Positions 17,591 through 26,994 of a stretch of DNA of 64,000 bases are shown here, piece by piece. The notes under the pieces are model-generated. The model was given only the letters and a program-made list of their open reading frames with translations, made no database searches and was not told the DNA's origin. Source of the stretch: Flavobacterium cerinum (lineage in GTDB: Bacteria > Bacteroidota > Bacteroidia > Flavobacteriales > Flavobacteriaceae); assembly GCF_024496085.1 (NCBI RefSeq), contig NZ_CP101751.1, forward strand, positions 124,001-188,000, written 5' to 3'. Position numbers and translations under genes: made by a program. Position 1 is the stretch's first letter; every line of letters starts with the position of its first letter.

Positions 17591-18742
17591 TTAAACCATA
17601 TTTTTACGTTGCGCCTTCCACCATCTTTCGGGGATTTCATGGTTTGTTGCGCCCAAATAATCCTCATATGTGCAAGGTAATAACGTGTTTCTTTTTAATT
17701 TATTGTTAAAACTTGTTAAAAAGGGTATTTCTATCCACCATCTGTCCGTTTTATCGCTTTTATAGAAAATCAATTCTTCGTCTTCCAACGGCACAATATA
17801 GCGGGAATACTCTTCTCGGCTACCAAACGGATATTCTTTCGAACGATAATGATATCCTTCAATAAAATACCATAAAATCTGAGCAATTAACATCGCTTCC
17901 GCAGCGGTACTATTATGGTTAAAAATTCCAAAAGAAGACACCTTATCACTGATTCCTGCGTAACGGGAAAGTATACAGATTTCTTTACCGTTAAAGCCAT
18001 TCGGCATAAACTGTGCAAAGTTACCGGAAGCGCTTGACTTTACTGAGGTCAAATCAAGACTTACTAGGTCAGCATCGCGAAAAACCGGCTCTGCTATAGT
18101 CGAATTATTACTGATTTCACCTAACCGATAAGCATCAAAGTATAATTTTTCAACAAGATCAATCTCTTCCTGCGAATTGAAATAGGTCTGATATCCGACA
18201 TTACTATAATTAAAGAGATTATTCGGTTCTTCCACAATCATCTTAGTCAGATACGAATTACCGGCTAACTGTTCTTCATCTTTACCAAAATCAAAACGAT
18301 TATCTATGGCTACTACATTCACCATCTGTTCCAATTGATCATACGCCCGGTAAACCGCATAGGTTAAATCCTGAGAACCACCAATTACAATCGGAATTAC
18401 TTTATTTTTGATCAGATGCGCCACAGCTGTTTTCAACACATAATACGTATCTTCCGAAGAACTACCGGCAACCACATTACCCAAATCAACAATCTGAGCA
18501 TCCCAGTTGCCCGGAAATTGTCTGTAAAATGCTTTTCGTATCTCCGTTAATTCAATCGCATCATTATGTCCTGCAAAACCTCTGTTTTCCAAAACACCAA
18601 TAATCGCTATAGCTGCATTTTCGATGTCCGGGAACTCCGTTTCGGTATGAAAAACCACTTTCCGTCCTAAAGTTTGGCTATTTAATTCCTGAATAAACGC
18701 CAGAAATTCGGCATCAACCGGTTGAATATAATCGAATGCCAT
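17591..18742 (-). CDS. Arginase/formimidoylglutamase-like protein with degraded metal site
   Basis: 383 residues with the ureohydrolase fold order. The three metal motifs are altered: GGDH is GGSQD (Gln124 for His), DAHxD is DNRFD (Asp147, Arg149 for His, Asp151), and SxDxD is SLDLT (Asp230, Thr232 for Asp). Only about half of the manganese ligands remain, so catalysis as an arginase is unlikely. Automatic annotation often calls this gene formimidoylglutamase or arginase. It sits between topA (3-base gap) and gldK, a position conserved in Flavobacteria as far as I recall, which hints at a role linked to gliding or T9SS. Confidence 0.7.
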   Translation of the reverse strand: MAFDYIQPVDAEFLAFIQELNSQTLGRKVVFHTETEFPDIENAAIAIIGVLENRGFAGHNDAIELTEIRKAFYRQFPGNWDAQIVDLGNVVAGSSSEDTYYVLKTAVAHLIKNKVIPIVIGGSQDLTYAVYRAYDQLEQMVNVVAIDNRFDFGKDEEQLAGNSYLTKMIVEEPNNLFNYSNVGYQTYFNSQEEIDLVEKLYFDAYRLGEISNNSTIAEPVFRDADLVSLDLTSVKSSASGNFAQFMPNGFNGKEICILSRYAGISDKVSSFGIFNHNSTAAEAMLIAQILWYFIEGYHYRSKEYPFGSREEYSRYIVPLEDEELIFYKSDKTDRWWIEIPFLTSFNNKLKRNTLLPCTYEDYLGATNHEIPERWWKAQRKNMV

Positions 18743-18745
18743 TTC

Positions 18746-21262
18746 TTATTTCTTTTTTGTAGTTGTTTTTTTAGCCGGTGCTTTTTTTGCTGTTGCTTTC
18801 TTAGCTGCCGTTTTCTTTGCAGGAGCCTTTTTCTCGATCATCTCCTTTACCTCATCAAGCGTCATCTTAGCGGCATCCACATCTTTAGAAAGTTCAATTT
18901 TCACTTTCCCTTTCAGAATTACCGAACGCCCCCAACGTGCTTTTTCCACGCGGATTCCTTCTTCTTCCCAGTTATGAATTACTTTATCAATATCCTTTTG
19001 CAACTTATCTTCAATCAATTCTACAATATCCGATTGTGATAAGTTATCAAAGTTGTATTTCTTATTGACATTAATAAACATTCCGTTCCATTTAATAAAC
19101 GGCCCGAAACGTCCTACTCCTTTTTGTACCGGTTCATTCTTATACGTTCCGATCGGTGCATCGGCCTGTTCTTTTTCTTTAATCAGAACCATAGCCCTTT
19201 CTAACGTTACGTCTAACGGCTCTTCACCTTTAGGAAGCGAAATAAAAACACTTCCGAAACGCACATACGGTCCGAAACGTCCGTTATTTACCTCCACTTC
19301 TTCTCCTTTATATGTACCCAGGTTTTTCGGCAACAAGAATAAGTTCAACGCTTCCTCCAGTGTAATACTTCCGATGTTTTGTTCCGGACGCAGACTGGCG
19401 AATTGTTTTTCTTCTTCATCCACATCACCGATTTGTGCCATCGGTCCGAATTTACCTAAACGTACACTAACCGGTTTTCCCGATTTCGGATCTACACCTA
19501 AAATACGCTCACCGGATTCTCTTTCCGCATTTTCTTCAACGTTTATTACGGTCGGATGAAAATGATCATAAAACAGACGCATCATCGTAGCCCAATCTTC
19601 ATTTCCGGCTGCGATCTCATCAAAATCCTGTTCTACTTTAGCAGTAAAGTTATAATCTAAGATGGTTTCAAAATTTTTAACCAGGAAGTCATTCACAATA
19701 ATTCCGATATCCGTCGGAACTAATTTTCCTTTATCAGAACCGAAATTCTCTTTCAATTCCTGATCATTTATCTTACCTCCTTTTAATGTCAACAATGCAT
19801 ATTTACGCTCTTGTCCTTCAAAGCTTCCTTTTTCAACATAATTTCTGTTGATGATCGTTGAGATTGTCGGTGCATAAGTCGACGGACGTCCAATTCCCAG
19901 TTCTTCGAGTTTTTTCACCAAAGAAGCTTCCGTATAACGCGCCGGCGGTCTTGAAAAACGTTCTGTAGCCGTAATATAATTATTCGTTAATCTTTCGTTT
20001 ACCCGTAATGCCGGCAACATTCCTTCCTGTTCTTCCTCTTCGTCATCATTTCCTTCCAGATACACTTTAAGGAAGCCTTCAAAAAGTAACACTTCACCCA
20101 CAGCACCAAACACTTCCTTATGGTTACTGGCTTGAATTTTCACATTGGTACGTTCCAACTGCGCATCACTCATTTGCGATGCCAGGGTACGTTTCCAGAT
20201 CAAATCATATAAACGTGCCTGATCTCTGTCGATATTTACGGAATGCAAAGACATGTCAGTAGGTCGGATTGCCTCGTGTGCTTCCTGCGCCCCTTTTGTC
20301 TTTGTTGCATAATTTCTCGGTTTACTGAATTCTTTACCGTAGGAACGAATAATTTCAGCTTCGGCTGCTGCCATCGCATCCTGTGATAAGTTCACACTAT
20401 CCGTTCTCATATAAGTGATCAATCCGGCCTCATACAAACGTTGCGCCAACATCATCGTAACACCTACCGGAAAATAGAGCTTTCGCGCCGCTTCCTGTTG
20501 CAAAGTTGATGTAGTAAAAGGCGCAGCCGGTGTCTTTTTGGTCGGCTTTGTTTCCAGATCAGCTACTTTATAGTCTGATCCTATATTTTGTTTTAAGAAG
20601 TTTTCCGCTTCTTCTTTTGTTTTAAAATTATGTGGCAGCTTCGCTTTAAATGTTTTTCCGGCTTCATTCGCAAATTCAGCCGAGACACTATAGGAACCTT
20701 CAGCTCTAAAATTTTGTATTTCGCGTTCCCTTTCAACAATTAAACGAACTGAAACCGATTGTACTCTTCCCGCAGACAATCCTCCTTTTACTTTTTTCCA
20801 AAGCACCGGAGAAAGTTCATATCCTACCAATCGATCCAAAACACGTCTCGCCTGTTGGGCATTTACAAGATCGTAATTAATCCCTCTCGGGTTTTCGATC
20901 GCTTTTTGAATGGCCGTTTTAGTAATTTCGTGAAAAACGATACGTTTGGTTTTTTTCTGATCCAATTTTAATTCTTCCGCCAGATGCCATGCAATAGCTT
21001 CTCCCTCGCGGTCTTCATCGGAAGCCAACCAAACGGTTTCTGCTGACTTAGAAAGGTCTTTTAGTTTTTTAACTACTGCTTTTTTATCGGACGAAACTTC
21101 ATACTTCGGTTTAAAATTGTTTTCAATATCAACTCCGATTTCTTTGGAAGGCAAGTCGGCTATATGTCCGTAACTTGACTCAACCTGATAATCCTTTCCT
21201 AAAAACTTTTCTATCGTTTTTGCCTTTGCAGGCGACTCAACAATCACTAAATTCTTTGCCAT
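18746..21262 (-). CDS. topA: DNA topoisomerase I
   Basis: 838 residues. Toprim domain at the N-terminus (MAKNLVIVESPAKAKTIEKF, then SDEDREGEAIAWHL with the acidic DxDxEG motif). The catalytic Tyr is in LITYMRTDSVNLS near residue 290. The C-terminal part has topoisomerase-C repeats with GRFGP/GKFGP cores (GKFGPMAQIG, GRFGPYVRFG, GRFGPFIKW) and no zinc-finger cysteines. It ends in a Lys/Ala-rich tail of about 28 residues (KKTAAKK-like repeats), likely DNA binding. Relaxes negative supercoils. A TACTTTTG box at 21282-21289 fits as promoter. Confidence 0.97.
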   Translation of the reverse strand: MAKNLVIVESPAKAKTIEKFLGKDYQVESSYGHIADLPSKEIGVDIENNFKPKYEVSSDKKAVVKKLKDLSKSAETVWLASDEDREGEAIAWHLAEELKLDQKKTKRIVFHEITKTAIQKAIENPRGINYDLVNAQQARRVLDRLVGYELSPVLWKKVKGGLSAGRVQSVSVRLIVEREREIQNFRAEGSYSVSAEFANEAGKTFKAKLPHNFKTKEEAENFLKQNIGSDYKVADLETKPTKKTPAAPFTTSTLQQEAARKLYFPVGVTMMLAQRLYEAGLITYMRTDSVNLSQDAMAAAEAEIIRSYGKEFSKPRNYATKTKGAQEAHEAIRPTDMSLHSVNIDRDQARLYDLIWKRTLASQMSDAQLERTNVKIQASNHKEVFGAVGEVLLFEGFLKVYLEGNDDEEEEQEGMLPALRVNERLTNNYITATERFSRPPARYTEASLVKKLEELGIGRPSTYAPTISTIINRNYVEKGSFEGQERKYALLTLKGGKINDQELKENFGSDKGKLVPTDIGIIVNDFLVKNFETILDYNFTAKVEQDFDEIAAGNEDWATMMRLFYDHFHPTVINVEENAERESGERILGVDPKSGKPVSVRLGKFGPMAQIGDVDEEEKQFASLRPEQNIGSITLEEALNLFLLPKNLGTYKGEEVEVNNGRFGPYVRFGSVFISLPKGEEPLDVTLERAMVLIKEKEQADAPIGTYKNEPVQKGVGRFGPFIKWNGMFINVNKKYNFDNLSQSDIVELIEDKLQKDIDKVIHNWEEEGIRVEKARWGRSVILKGKVKIELSKDVDAAKMTLDEVKEMIEKKAPAKKTAAKKATAKKAPAKKTTTKKK

Positions 21263-21281
21263 ACTTCTACTGTTTGTCCCG

Positions 21282-21289
21282 CAAAAGTA
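21282..21289 (-). promoter_or_regulatory. -7 box TACTTTTG, likely topA promoter
   Basis: Exact TAnnTTTG match 20 bases before the topA start codon. No -33 TTG at the expected distance. Confidence 0.5.
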
Positions 21290-21550
21290 TAGGATTTTTT
21301 TAAATATTACATTTTTGCTTTTTTTAAAACTAATTATTAATCTGCATTTCGGGGTTAATCACGTCATTTTTCACACGCTATTTTCAAAAGAAAAGTAACC
21401 CGATTATATCAAATCATTTACGCTATAAAAAAAGAAAACAATTCATTAATTATCAGAACAATAATTCTTAAAAAACCAACACTTCAAACACATCTTCCTT
21501 ACTTTTATTTATAAAAAAACAAAAAAGTTGAAAAAATTAACATTTAAAAT

Positions 21551-21581
21551 TTTGGACAAACGCACTTTATGATGATTTTTG
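21551..21581 (+). promoter_or_regulatory. Possible promoter of the VKOR gene
   Basis: TTTG at 21551-21554, 19-base spacer, GATTTTTG at 21574-21581 (one mismatch to TAnnTTTG). Leader of about 30 bases to the ATG at 21619. Confidence 0.35.
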
Positions 21582-21618
21582 AGAATATAATTCCCATTTC
21601 GCAACAAAAAAACACAAT

Positions 21619-23184
21619 ATGTCCTCTTTTTTAAATTTAACCTATGACTTTCTGAACAAAAACGCATACTTCTTAAACAAAGAGGATTTGAACCTTCAGT
21701 TGTTATCGCATGAAGATTACCCAAGTTTCCGATCGGTTTCAGATACTTTCGATTATTTTGGCATTGAAAATCTTGCAGCCAATGTACCGATAGACGCATT
21801 AGAACAGCTTCCGGAATATTTTATGACATTGATCAATATCGATGAAAAACCTGTTTTCGTATCCGTTCAGAAAACTAAAAACCGTATTATCTGTAAAGGA
21901 TCTGATAAAAAAGCCCGTCATTACAGTTTTACCGATTTTAAAAAGATCTGGACCGGAACCATTATCGTGGTAGAGAAAAACGCCACTCCTACTGTAGACA
22001 AAAACAGACTAAACACAATCATTTCAGGAATAGCAGCTCTATTACTAGTTGCTATACTATTGTATCCTTTTTCGCTTACCACTGCATTATTAGGTGTTTT
22101 ATCGTTATCCGGTATTTTCCTTAGTTGGCTGATTACAAAAGAAGAACTCGGTATTCAGGACACCATCACAACGACTTTATGTAACACCTTAAATGAAAAA
22201 GGCAGTTGCAGTACCATTATCAATTCCAAAGTTCGGTTTTTAGGCTGGCTCTCACTCAGTACCGCTACCAGTCTGTTTTTTCTTTCTCAGCTAACACTTT
22301 TACTATTTATCGGTTTTGACAAGACTTTTTTCAGCATCGCCTTATTAGCCGCTATACCGGTTTTGTTATTTTCATTTTACAGCCAGGCTTTTATTTTAAA
22401 AGAATGGTGCGCCCTTTGTCTCGGAACGGCTTTATTAATTGTTTTGGAAATGGGCTTTGTTTTTACAGCAGCTGCACCTTATCAATTCCAACCGGCATAT
22501 TGGAGCAAAGCGCTATTATGCATTACGGTTATATTTTTAGGAATAACGTATTTCAAAAACTTAATAAGAAAGAACATTGACTTAAAAAAGACCGAGATTG
22601 ACTTTCTAAAGTTTAAACGAAATCAGGAATTATTTTCCTCCTTATTATATAAGAAGCAACTCGCCAATAATTCAATTCTTCCAAAACAACACAAAATCAG
22701 CTTCGGATCCGACAATCAGGCCATCACCATACAAACGGTTATCAATCCGTTATGCGGTTATTGTACCGATGCTTTTAAAGCTTATTTTTCATTGTTAGAA
22801 AGACACAGTAATGACATTCGTATTCACTTTATTTTTAGTGTTCCTTATGATAAACCCGACAATCTTGCCACCAAAATAGTACTTTCCGTATTGGAAGCAT
22901 ACAACCACAATCCGAAACAAGCCTTATTACTATTAAAAGAATGGTTTGACAAAAAAGACATTTCCCATTGGGAGAATAAAAGCGTTACCATGACTCCGGA
23001 AAAACAGCAATTACTACAATCACATCGTTTGTGGTGTGATACGAACGGTATTTTGTATACTCCGGCTACTTTTATTAACGGCTATTATTACCCAACCGAA
23101 TACAAAATACAGGAATTCAGTCTATTTTCTGACGAAATGATTGAACTGTCCAAAAAAGAGCACAATATGACCTATCAAAATTAG
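21619..23184 (+). CDS. VKOR - DsbA/thioredoxin fusion with inactive C39-like N-terminus
   Basis: 521 residues. Residues 1-~120 resemble a peptidase C39 domain but lack the catalytic Cys; SHEDYPSFRSVSDTFDYFGIE marks it. Residues ~130-315 are a vitamin K epoxide reductase membrane domain with four to five helices, loop cysteines Cys188 and Cys197 and the active CxxC Cys264-Cys267 (EWCALCLG). Residues ~345-520 are a thioredoxin/DsbA-like domain with Cys379-Cys382 (PLCGYCTDAF) and a cis-Pro loop (YTPATF). VKOR re-oxidises the thioredoxin domain, so the protein can form disulfides in the periplasm. Located upstream of a C39 peptidase ABC exporter, it probably oxidises an exported cysteine-containing peptide. 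Confidence 0.85.
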   Translation: MSSFLNLTYDFLNKNAYFLNKEDLNLQLLSHEDYPSFRSVSDTFDYFGIENLAANVPIDALEQLPEYFMTLINIDEKPVFVSVQKTKNRIICKGSDKKARHYSFTDFKKIWTGTIIVVEKNATPTVDKNRLNTIISGIAALLLVAILLYPFSLTTALLGVLSLSGIFLSWLITKEELGIQDTITTTLCNTLNEKGSCSTIINSKVRFLGWLSLSTATSLFFLSQLTLLLFIGFDKTFFSIALLAAIPVLLFSFYSQAFILKEWCALCLGTALLIVLEMGFVFTAAAPYQFQPAYWSKALLCITVIFLGITYFKNLIRKNIDLKKTEIDFLKFKRNQELFSSLLYKKQLANNSILPKQHKISFGSDNQAITIQTVINPLCGYCTDAFKAYFSLLERHSNDIRIHFIFSVPYDKPDNLATKIVLSVLEAYNHNPKQALLLLKEWFDKKDISHWENKSVTMTPEKQQLLQSHRLWCDTNGILYTPATFINGYYYPTEYKIQEFSLFSDEMIELSKKEHNMTYQN

Positions 23185-23207
23185 CACTAACAAAACATTG
23201 TCCTCAC

Positions 23208-23269
23208 TTTGTCATTGATTTGACCTTGACAAATCCCGCTTTACTTAACAATATTATTATATTTGTTAA
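23208..23269 (+). promoter_or_regulatory. Two inverted repeats and a -7 box upstream of the ABC exporter
   Basis: TTTGTCA (23208-23214) and TGACAAA (23227-23233) form one inverted repeat with a 12-base spacer. TTAACAA (23245-23251) and TTGTTAA (23263-23269) form another with an 11-base spacer. The second overlaps TATATTTG (23258-23265), an exact -7 box. This layout could be promoter plus operator. The exporter start is 71 bases further on. Confidence 0.35.
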
Positions 23270-23340
23270 TAATGATTGAGTTTTAACCACAAAACAACAA
23301 ATAGTTATTCCTTATTAAGGTATACTAATTTTTAAACGAA

Positions 23341-25536
23341 ATGCTACAATTCCCTTTTTATAAACAAGCCGATTCCAAAGACTGTGGTCCCACATGTCTT
23401 AAAATAATTGCCAAGCACTACAAAAAGGTCATCAATATTCAGAAGTTAAGAGCTTTATCTGAAACAACGAGGGAAGGAAGTAATCTTCTGTCACTAAGTG
23501 ACGCCGCTGAAAGAATCGGTTTTCGTACATTGGGTGTCCGCATTTCATTAGAGCGATTGCAGGAAGTACCGGTTCCGTGTATTCTGCATTGGAATAACAA
23601 TCATTATGTAGTCTTATATAAGGTAAAGAAAAACAAACTCTATGTTTCGGATCCGGCACACGGACTTCTGGAATATGATAAAGAAGAATTTCTAAAATTC
23701 TGGATCGGCAATAATGCTACTGAAACAACTGAAGAAGGAATCGCACTTTTAATTGAACCGACTCCCAAGTTTTATCAGAATGAATTTGAATCCGACAGTA
23801 ACAACAGTGCTTTCGGTTTCGGATTATTATCCCGTTACGTTTTACGCTACAAAACTTTTCTGGTTCAACTAATCATCGGGTTGACAGCCGGGAGTTTTAT
23901 TCAGCTTATCTTTCCGTTCCTGACACAAAGCGTAGTCGATGTCGGTATCCAAAACCAGAATATCCATTTTATTTATCTGGTACTTGTCGCCCAGTTGTTT
24001 TTGTTTCTCGGAAGAACCGGACTTGAATTTATCCGAAGCTGGATTTTATTGCATCTGTCAACACGAATCAATATTTCCCTGATCTCCGATTTCTTTATCA
24101 AACTGATGAATCTTCCGATTTCCTTTTTTGATGTGCGAATGACCGGAGATATCATGCAACGAATCAGCGATCATCACCGTATCGAACGAATCCTGACAAC
24201 ATCTTCATTAAGCGTTTTATTCTCCTTTATTAATATGATTATTATGGGAGCCGTATTAGCTTACTATAATCTGACTATTTTCGCTATTTTCTTTATCGGA
24301 AGTTTCTTCTACTTTCTATGGGTTACCCTTTTCCTAAAAAGAAGAGAGGATCTCGATTACAAACGTTTTTCTGAAGTCAGCCAGGAACAAAGTAAAGTAA
24401 TTGAGTTGATCAATGGAATGCAGGAAATCAAACTGCACAATGCAGAAAAACAAAAACGCTGGGGATGGGAATATATCCAGGCGCGCCTATTTAAAGTATC
24501 CATGAAAAGTCTGGTATTGGAGCAAACTCAAAACATTGGTTCCAACTTTATCAACGAACTTAAAAATATTCTGATTATTTTTCTTTCTGCCAAATTGGTT
24601 ATCGACGGTGCCATTACGCTCGGTATGATGATGGCCATCAGTTCCATTGTAGGAAACTTAAACGGTCCCATTTTACAATTAATCGGTTTTATACGGGAAG
24701 CACAAGACGCTAGAATTTCCCTTGCCCGTTTGTCGGAAATACACGAAAAAGAAGATGAAACTCAGGACGAGGACGAAAAAATACACGACTTTCCAAAAGA
24801 CGAAACGATTAACATTAAAAATATCTCGTTCCGGTATACCGGTTCCGATATTCCCGTACTTGAAGATGTCAGCTTAACCATACCGGCTAAAAAAGTGACC
24901 GCTATTGTTGGTGTTAGCGGTAGCGGAAAAACGACACTGATGAAAATCCTACTAAAATTCTACGATCCGAATACCGGTGATATCTTTCTGGGCAAAACCA
25001 ATCTTAAAAACATGTCTCAAAAAACCTGGCGTTCTCATATCGGGTGCGTGATGCAGGAAGGCTATATTTTTAATGATACAATAGCAAACAATATCGCACT
25101 TGGTGTAGACAAAGTGGATAAAAATCGTCTTGCTTATGCCGCAGATGTAGCCAATATCCGGGATTTTATCGAGGAACTTCCTTTGGGTTACAATACCAAA
25201 ATCGGAATGGAAGGAACCGGAATGAGTACGGGGCAGAAACAACGCTTACTCATTGCCCGTGCCGTTTATAAAAATCCTGAAATGTTGTTTTTTGACGAAG
25301 CAACTTCCGCTTTGGATGCCAATAATGAACGGGAGATTATGCAAAAGCTAGATCTCTTTTTCCGGGATAAAACAGTAGTCGTTATTGCGCACCGACTTAG
25401 TACGGTTATGAATGCTGATCAAATTGTAGTACTCGACAAAGGTCGGATTATTGAAGTCGGAAATCATGAGGAACTCGTAGACAACCGCGGTGATTATTAC
25501 CGTTTAGTTAAAAACCAGTTACAACTGGGCAATTAA
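23341..25536 (+). CDS. Peptidase C39-containing ABC transporter (bacteriocin/peptide exporter)
   Basis: 731 residues. The C39 domain is intact: Cys15 in DCGPTC, His88 in NNHYVVL and Asp104 in VSDPAHG; it would cut a leader peptide, normally after Gly-Gly. The membrane domain has about six helices between residues 165 and 430. The ATPase has Walker A GVSGSGKTT, signature GMSTGQKQR (usual LSGGQ varied to MSTGQ), Walker B MLFFDEATSALD and switch His in IAHRLST. It works with the HlyD-type protein 27 bases downstream to form a type I secretion path. The substrate is not encoded next to it as far as I can see. Confidence 0.93.
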   Translation: MLQFPFYKQADSKDCGPTCLKIIAKHYKKVINIQKLRALSETTREGSNLLSLSDAAERIGFRTLGVRISLERLQEVPVPCILHWNNNHYVVLYKVKKNKLYVSDPAHGLLEYDKEEFLKFWIGNNATETTEEGIALLIEPTPKFYQNEFESDSNNSAFGFGLLSRYVLRYKTFLVQLIIGLTAGSFIQLIFPFLTQSVVDVGIQNQNIHFIYLVLVAQLFLFLGRTGLEFIRSWILLHLSTRINISLISDFFIKLMNLPISFFDVRMTGDIMQRISDHHRIERILTTSSLSVLFSFINMIIMGAVLAYYNLTIFAIFFIGSFFYFLWVTLFLKRREDLDYKRFSEVSQEQSKVIELINGMQEIKLHNAEKQKRWGWEYIQARLFKVSMKSLVLEQTQNIGSNFINELKNILIIFLSAKLVIDGAITLGMMMAISSIVGNLNGPILQLIGFIREAQDARISLARLSEIHEKEDETQDEDEKIHDFPKDETINIKNISFRYTGSDIPVLEDVSLTIPAKKVTAIVGVSGSGKTTLMKILLKFYDPNTGDIFLGKTNLKNMSQKTWRSHIGCVMQEGYIFNDTIANNIALGVDKVDKNRLAYAADVANIRDFIEELPLGYNTKIGMEGTGMSTGQKQRLLIARAVYKNPEMLFFDEATSALDANNEREIMQKLDLFFRDKTVVVIAHRLSTVMNADQIVVLDKGRIIEVGNHEELVDNRGDYYRLVKNQLQLGN

Positions 25537-25563
25537 ATAAATACAGAATTAATACAACGAAAG

Positions 25564-26862
25564 ATGCCTCAGCCTCAAAATAGAAGAACCAATATCGAAT
25601 TAAGAAGCGAAGAAGTTCAGGAAATACTAACGCAAGTTCCGCATTGGATGATCCGATGGGGAAATATCGTTATTTTCATTATTCTGTCCTTACTATTAAT
25701 ATTGTCCTGGTTTGTCCGTTATCCGGATATTGTAACAACTGAAATCACGATAACAACACAAACACCACCCGAAAAACTAATCGCACGTACTTCGGGTCGA
25801 ATTGAAAAAATTCTGGTTCCGGATCGCACAAAAATCAAAAAAGACACACCACTGGCCGTTATTGAGAACACTGCCAATTTTGAGGATGTTTTTCTTTTAA
25901 AAAGTATTACCGACAGTTTAAAGGTTACTCCCGATTTTAAATTCCCTTTTGAAAAAGTGAATGCTTTACAATTGGGCGATATTTCCAGTGTGTTTGCACT
26001 ATTCGAAAAAGACTATGCCAACTATGAACTCAACAAAGACCTCCAACCCTATAATGTAGAAAACAGTGCCCAACGTTATGAAGCCACTCAGTTAAAGGAA
26101 CGAATGGGACTTTTACAACAGCAGGTCATTATCGCGCAAACCGAATTACAACTTAAGAAAAAAGAACTGGAGCGCTATAAAAAATTATATGAAAACGGTG
26201 TTATCGCCTCTCAGGAATGGGAAACAAAAAATATCGACTACCTGCAAAGTGAAAAAAACATCAAAAGTCTGAATTCCCAGATTTCACAACTACATTCTTC
26301 TTTGAATGAATTAAGCCGAAGCAGTAAAACGACCAAAATAAATGAAACAAAGGATCAGGTTATCTTTTTCCGAAATATGGCGCAATCCTACAATCAGCTA
26401 AAAAAGGCTATTGCCGACTGGGATCTCGCTTTCGTATTGCGTTCCTCAATCCCCGGTGAAGTTTCCTATCTGCAAATCTGGAAAGAAAATCAAACCATTA
26501 ATGTAGGTGAAAATGTTTTTACCGTCATTCCTAAATCCGATGCTCAATATATAGGTAAGGTAAAAGCACGGACTACCAATGCCGGAAAACTAAAACCCAA
26601 TCAGGATGTCAATATTCGATTATTAAATTATCCTGATCGTGAATTCGGTATCGTGAAAGGCAAGGTAAAATCCATTTCGCTGACGCCTGATAAAGACGGT
26701 TTGTTATTGATTGACGTATCATTACCAAAAGGATTAAACACATCCTATCACAAAAAGATTACATTCCAACAGGAAATGGGCGGAACAGCCGACATTATAA
26801 CGGAAGATCTTCGCCTGTTAGAACGGCTACTCTATCAATTCCGCGATCTGTTCAGAAGATAA
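25564..26862 (+). CDS. HlyD-family periplasmic adaptor of the peptide exporter
   Basis: 432 residues. One membrane helix near residues 33-52 (IVIFIILSLLLILSWFVRYP) anchors it. A lipoyl-like half follows (ARTSGRIEKILVPD), then a long coiled coil at about 165-265 and the second half (SSIPGEVSYLQIW, NVGENVFTVIPKSD), and a beta-barrel domain. The order matches membrane-fusion proteins that work with peptidase-containing ABC transporters. It is third in the cassette, and no outer-membrane TolC partner is nearby, so a shared TolC from elsewhere is likely. Confidence 0.88.
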   Translation: MPQPQNRRTNIELRSEEVQEILTQVPHWMIRWGNIVIFIILSLLLILSWFVRYPDIVTTEITITTQTPPEKLIARTSGRIEKILVPDRTKIKKDTPLAVIENTANFEDVFLLKSITDSLKVTPDFKFPFEKVNALQLGDISSVFALFEKDYANYELNKDLQPYNVENSAQRYEATQLKERMGLLQQQVIIAQTELQLKKKELERYKKLYENGVIASQEWETKNIDYLQSEKNIKSLNSQISQLHSSLNELSRSSKTTKINETKDQVIFFRNMAQSYNQLKKAIADWDLAFVLRSSIPGEVSYLQIWKENQTINVGENVFTVIPKSDAQYIGKVKARTTNAGKLKPNQDVNIRLLNYPDREFGIVKGKVKSISLTPDKDGLLLIDVSLPKGLNTSYHKKITFQQEMGGTADIITEDLRLLERLLYQFRDLFRR

Positions 26863-26921
26863 AAAACAGCGTCTTTTCGGGTCTTTTCACGGCGTAATTG
26901 AAAATCTGTGTTAAACAAATC

Positions 26922-26960
26922 TGTCATCTTGTCAGAAAATAAAATTTAATAGTATCTTTG
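26922..26960 (+). promoter_or_regulatory. miaB promoter with TGTCA direct repeat
   Basis: TTG at 26929-26931 and TATCTTTG at 26953-26960, 21 bases apart, match the Bacteroidota -33/-7 pattern. The direct repeat TGTCA-TCT-TGTCA (26922-26934) overlaps the -33 element and could be a regulator site. The start codon is 34 bases after the box. Confidence 0.65.
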
Positions 26961-26994
26961 CAGATTAAGAAGATTTACACCCTTATCGTGATAT

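Larger units (their letters stand above)
21263..21618. other. Divergent promoter region between topA and the VKOR gene
   Basis: 356 bases, AT-rich. Contains the topA -7 box (21282-21289) and a weaker promoter for the VKOR gene (21551-21581). I looked here for a small precursor peptide with a double-glycine leader for the export cassette and found none. A 21-codon frame starting ATGATG at 21569 overlaps the VKOR start and has no leader features. Confidence 0.5.

Noticed and set aside
21569-21634. 21-codon frame before the VKOR gene as a possible exported peptide
   Set aside because: No double-glycine leader, only one Cys, and it overlaps the VKOR start.
26871-26890. Tandem GTCTTTTC repeat after the HlyD gene
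   Set aside because: Only two units of 10 bases, with no pairing or promoter function evident.
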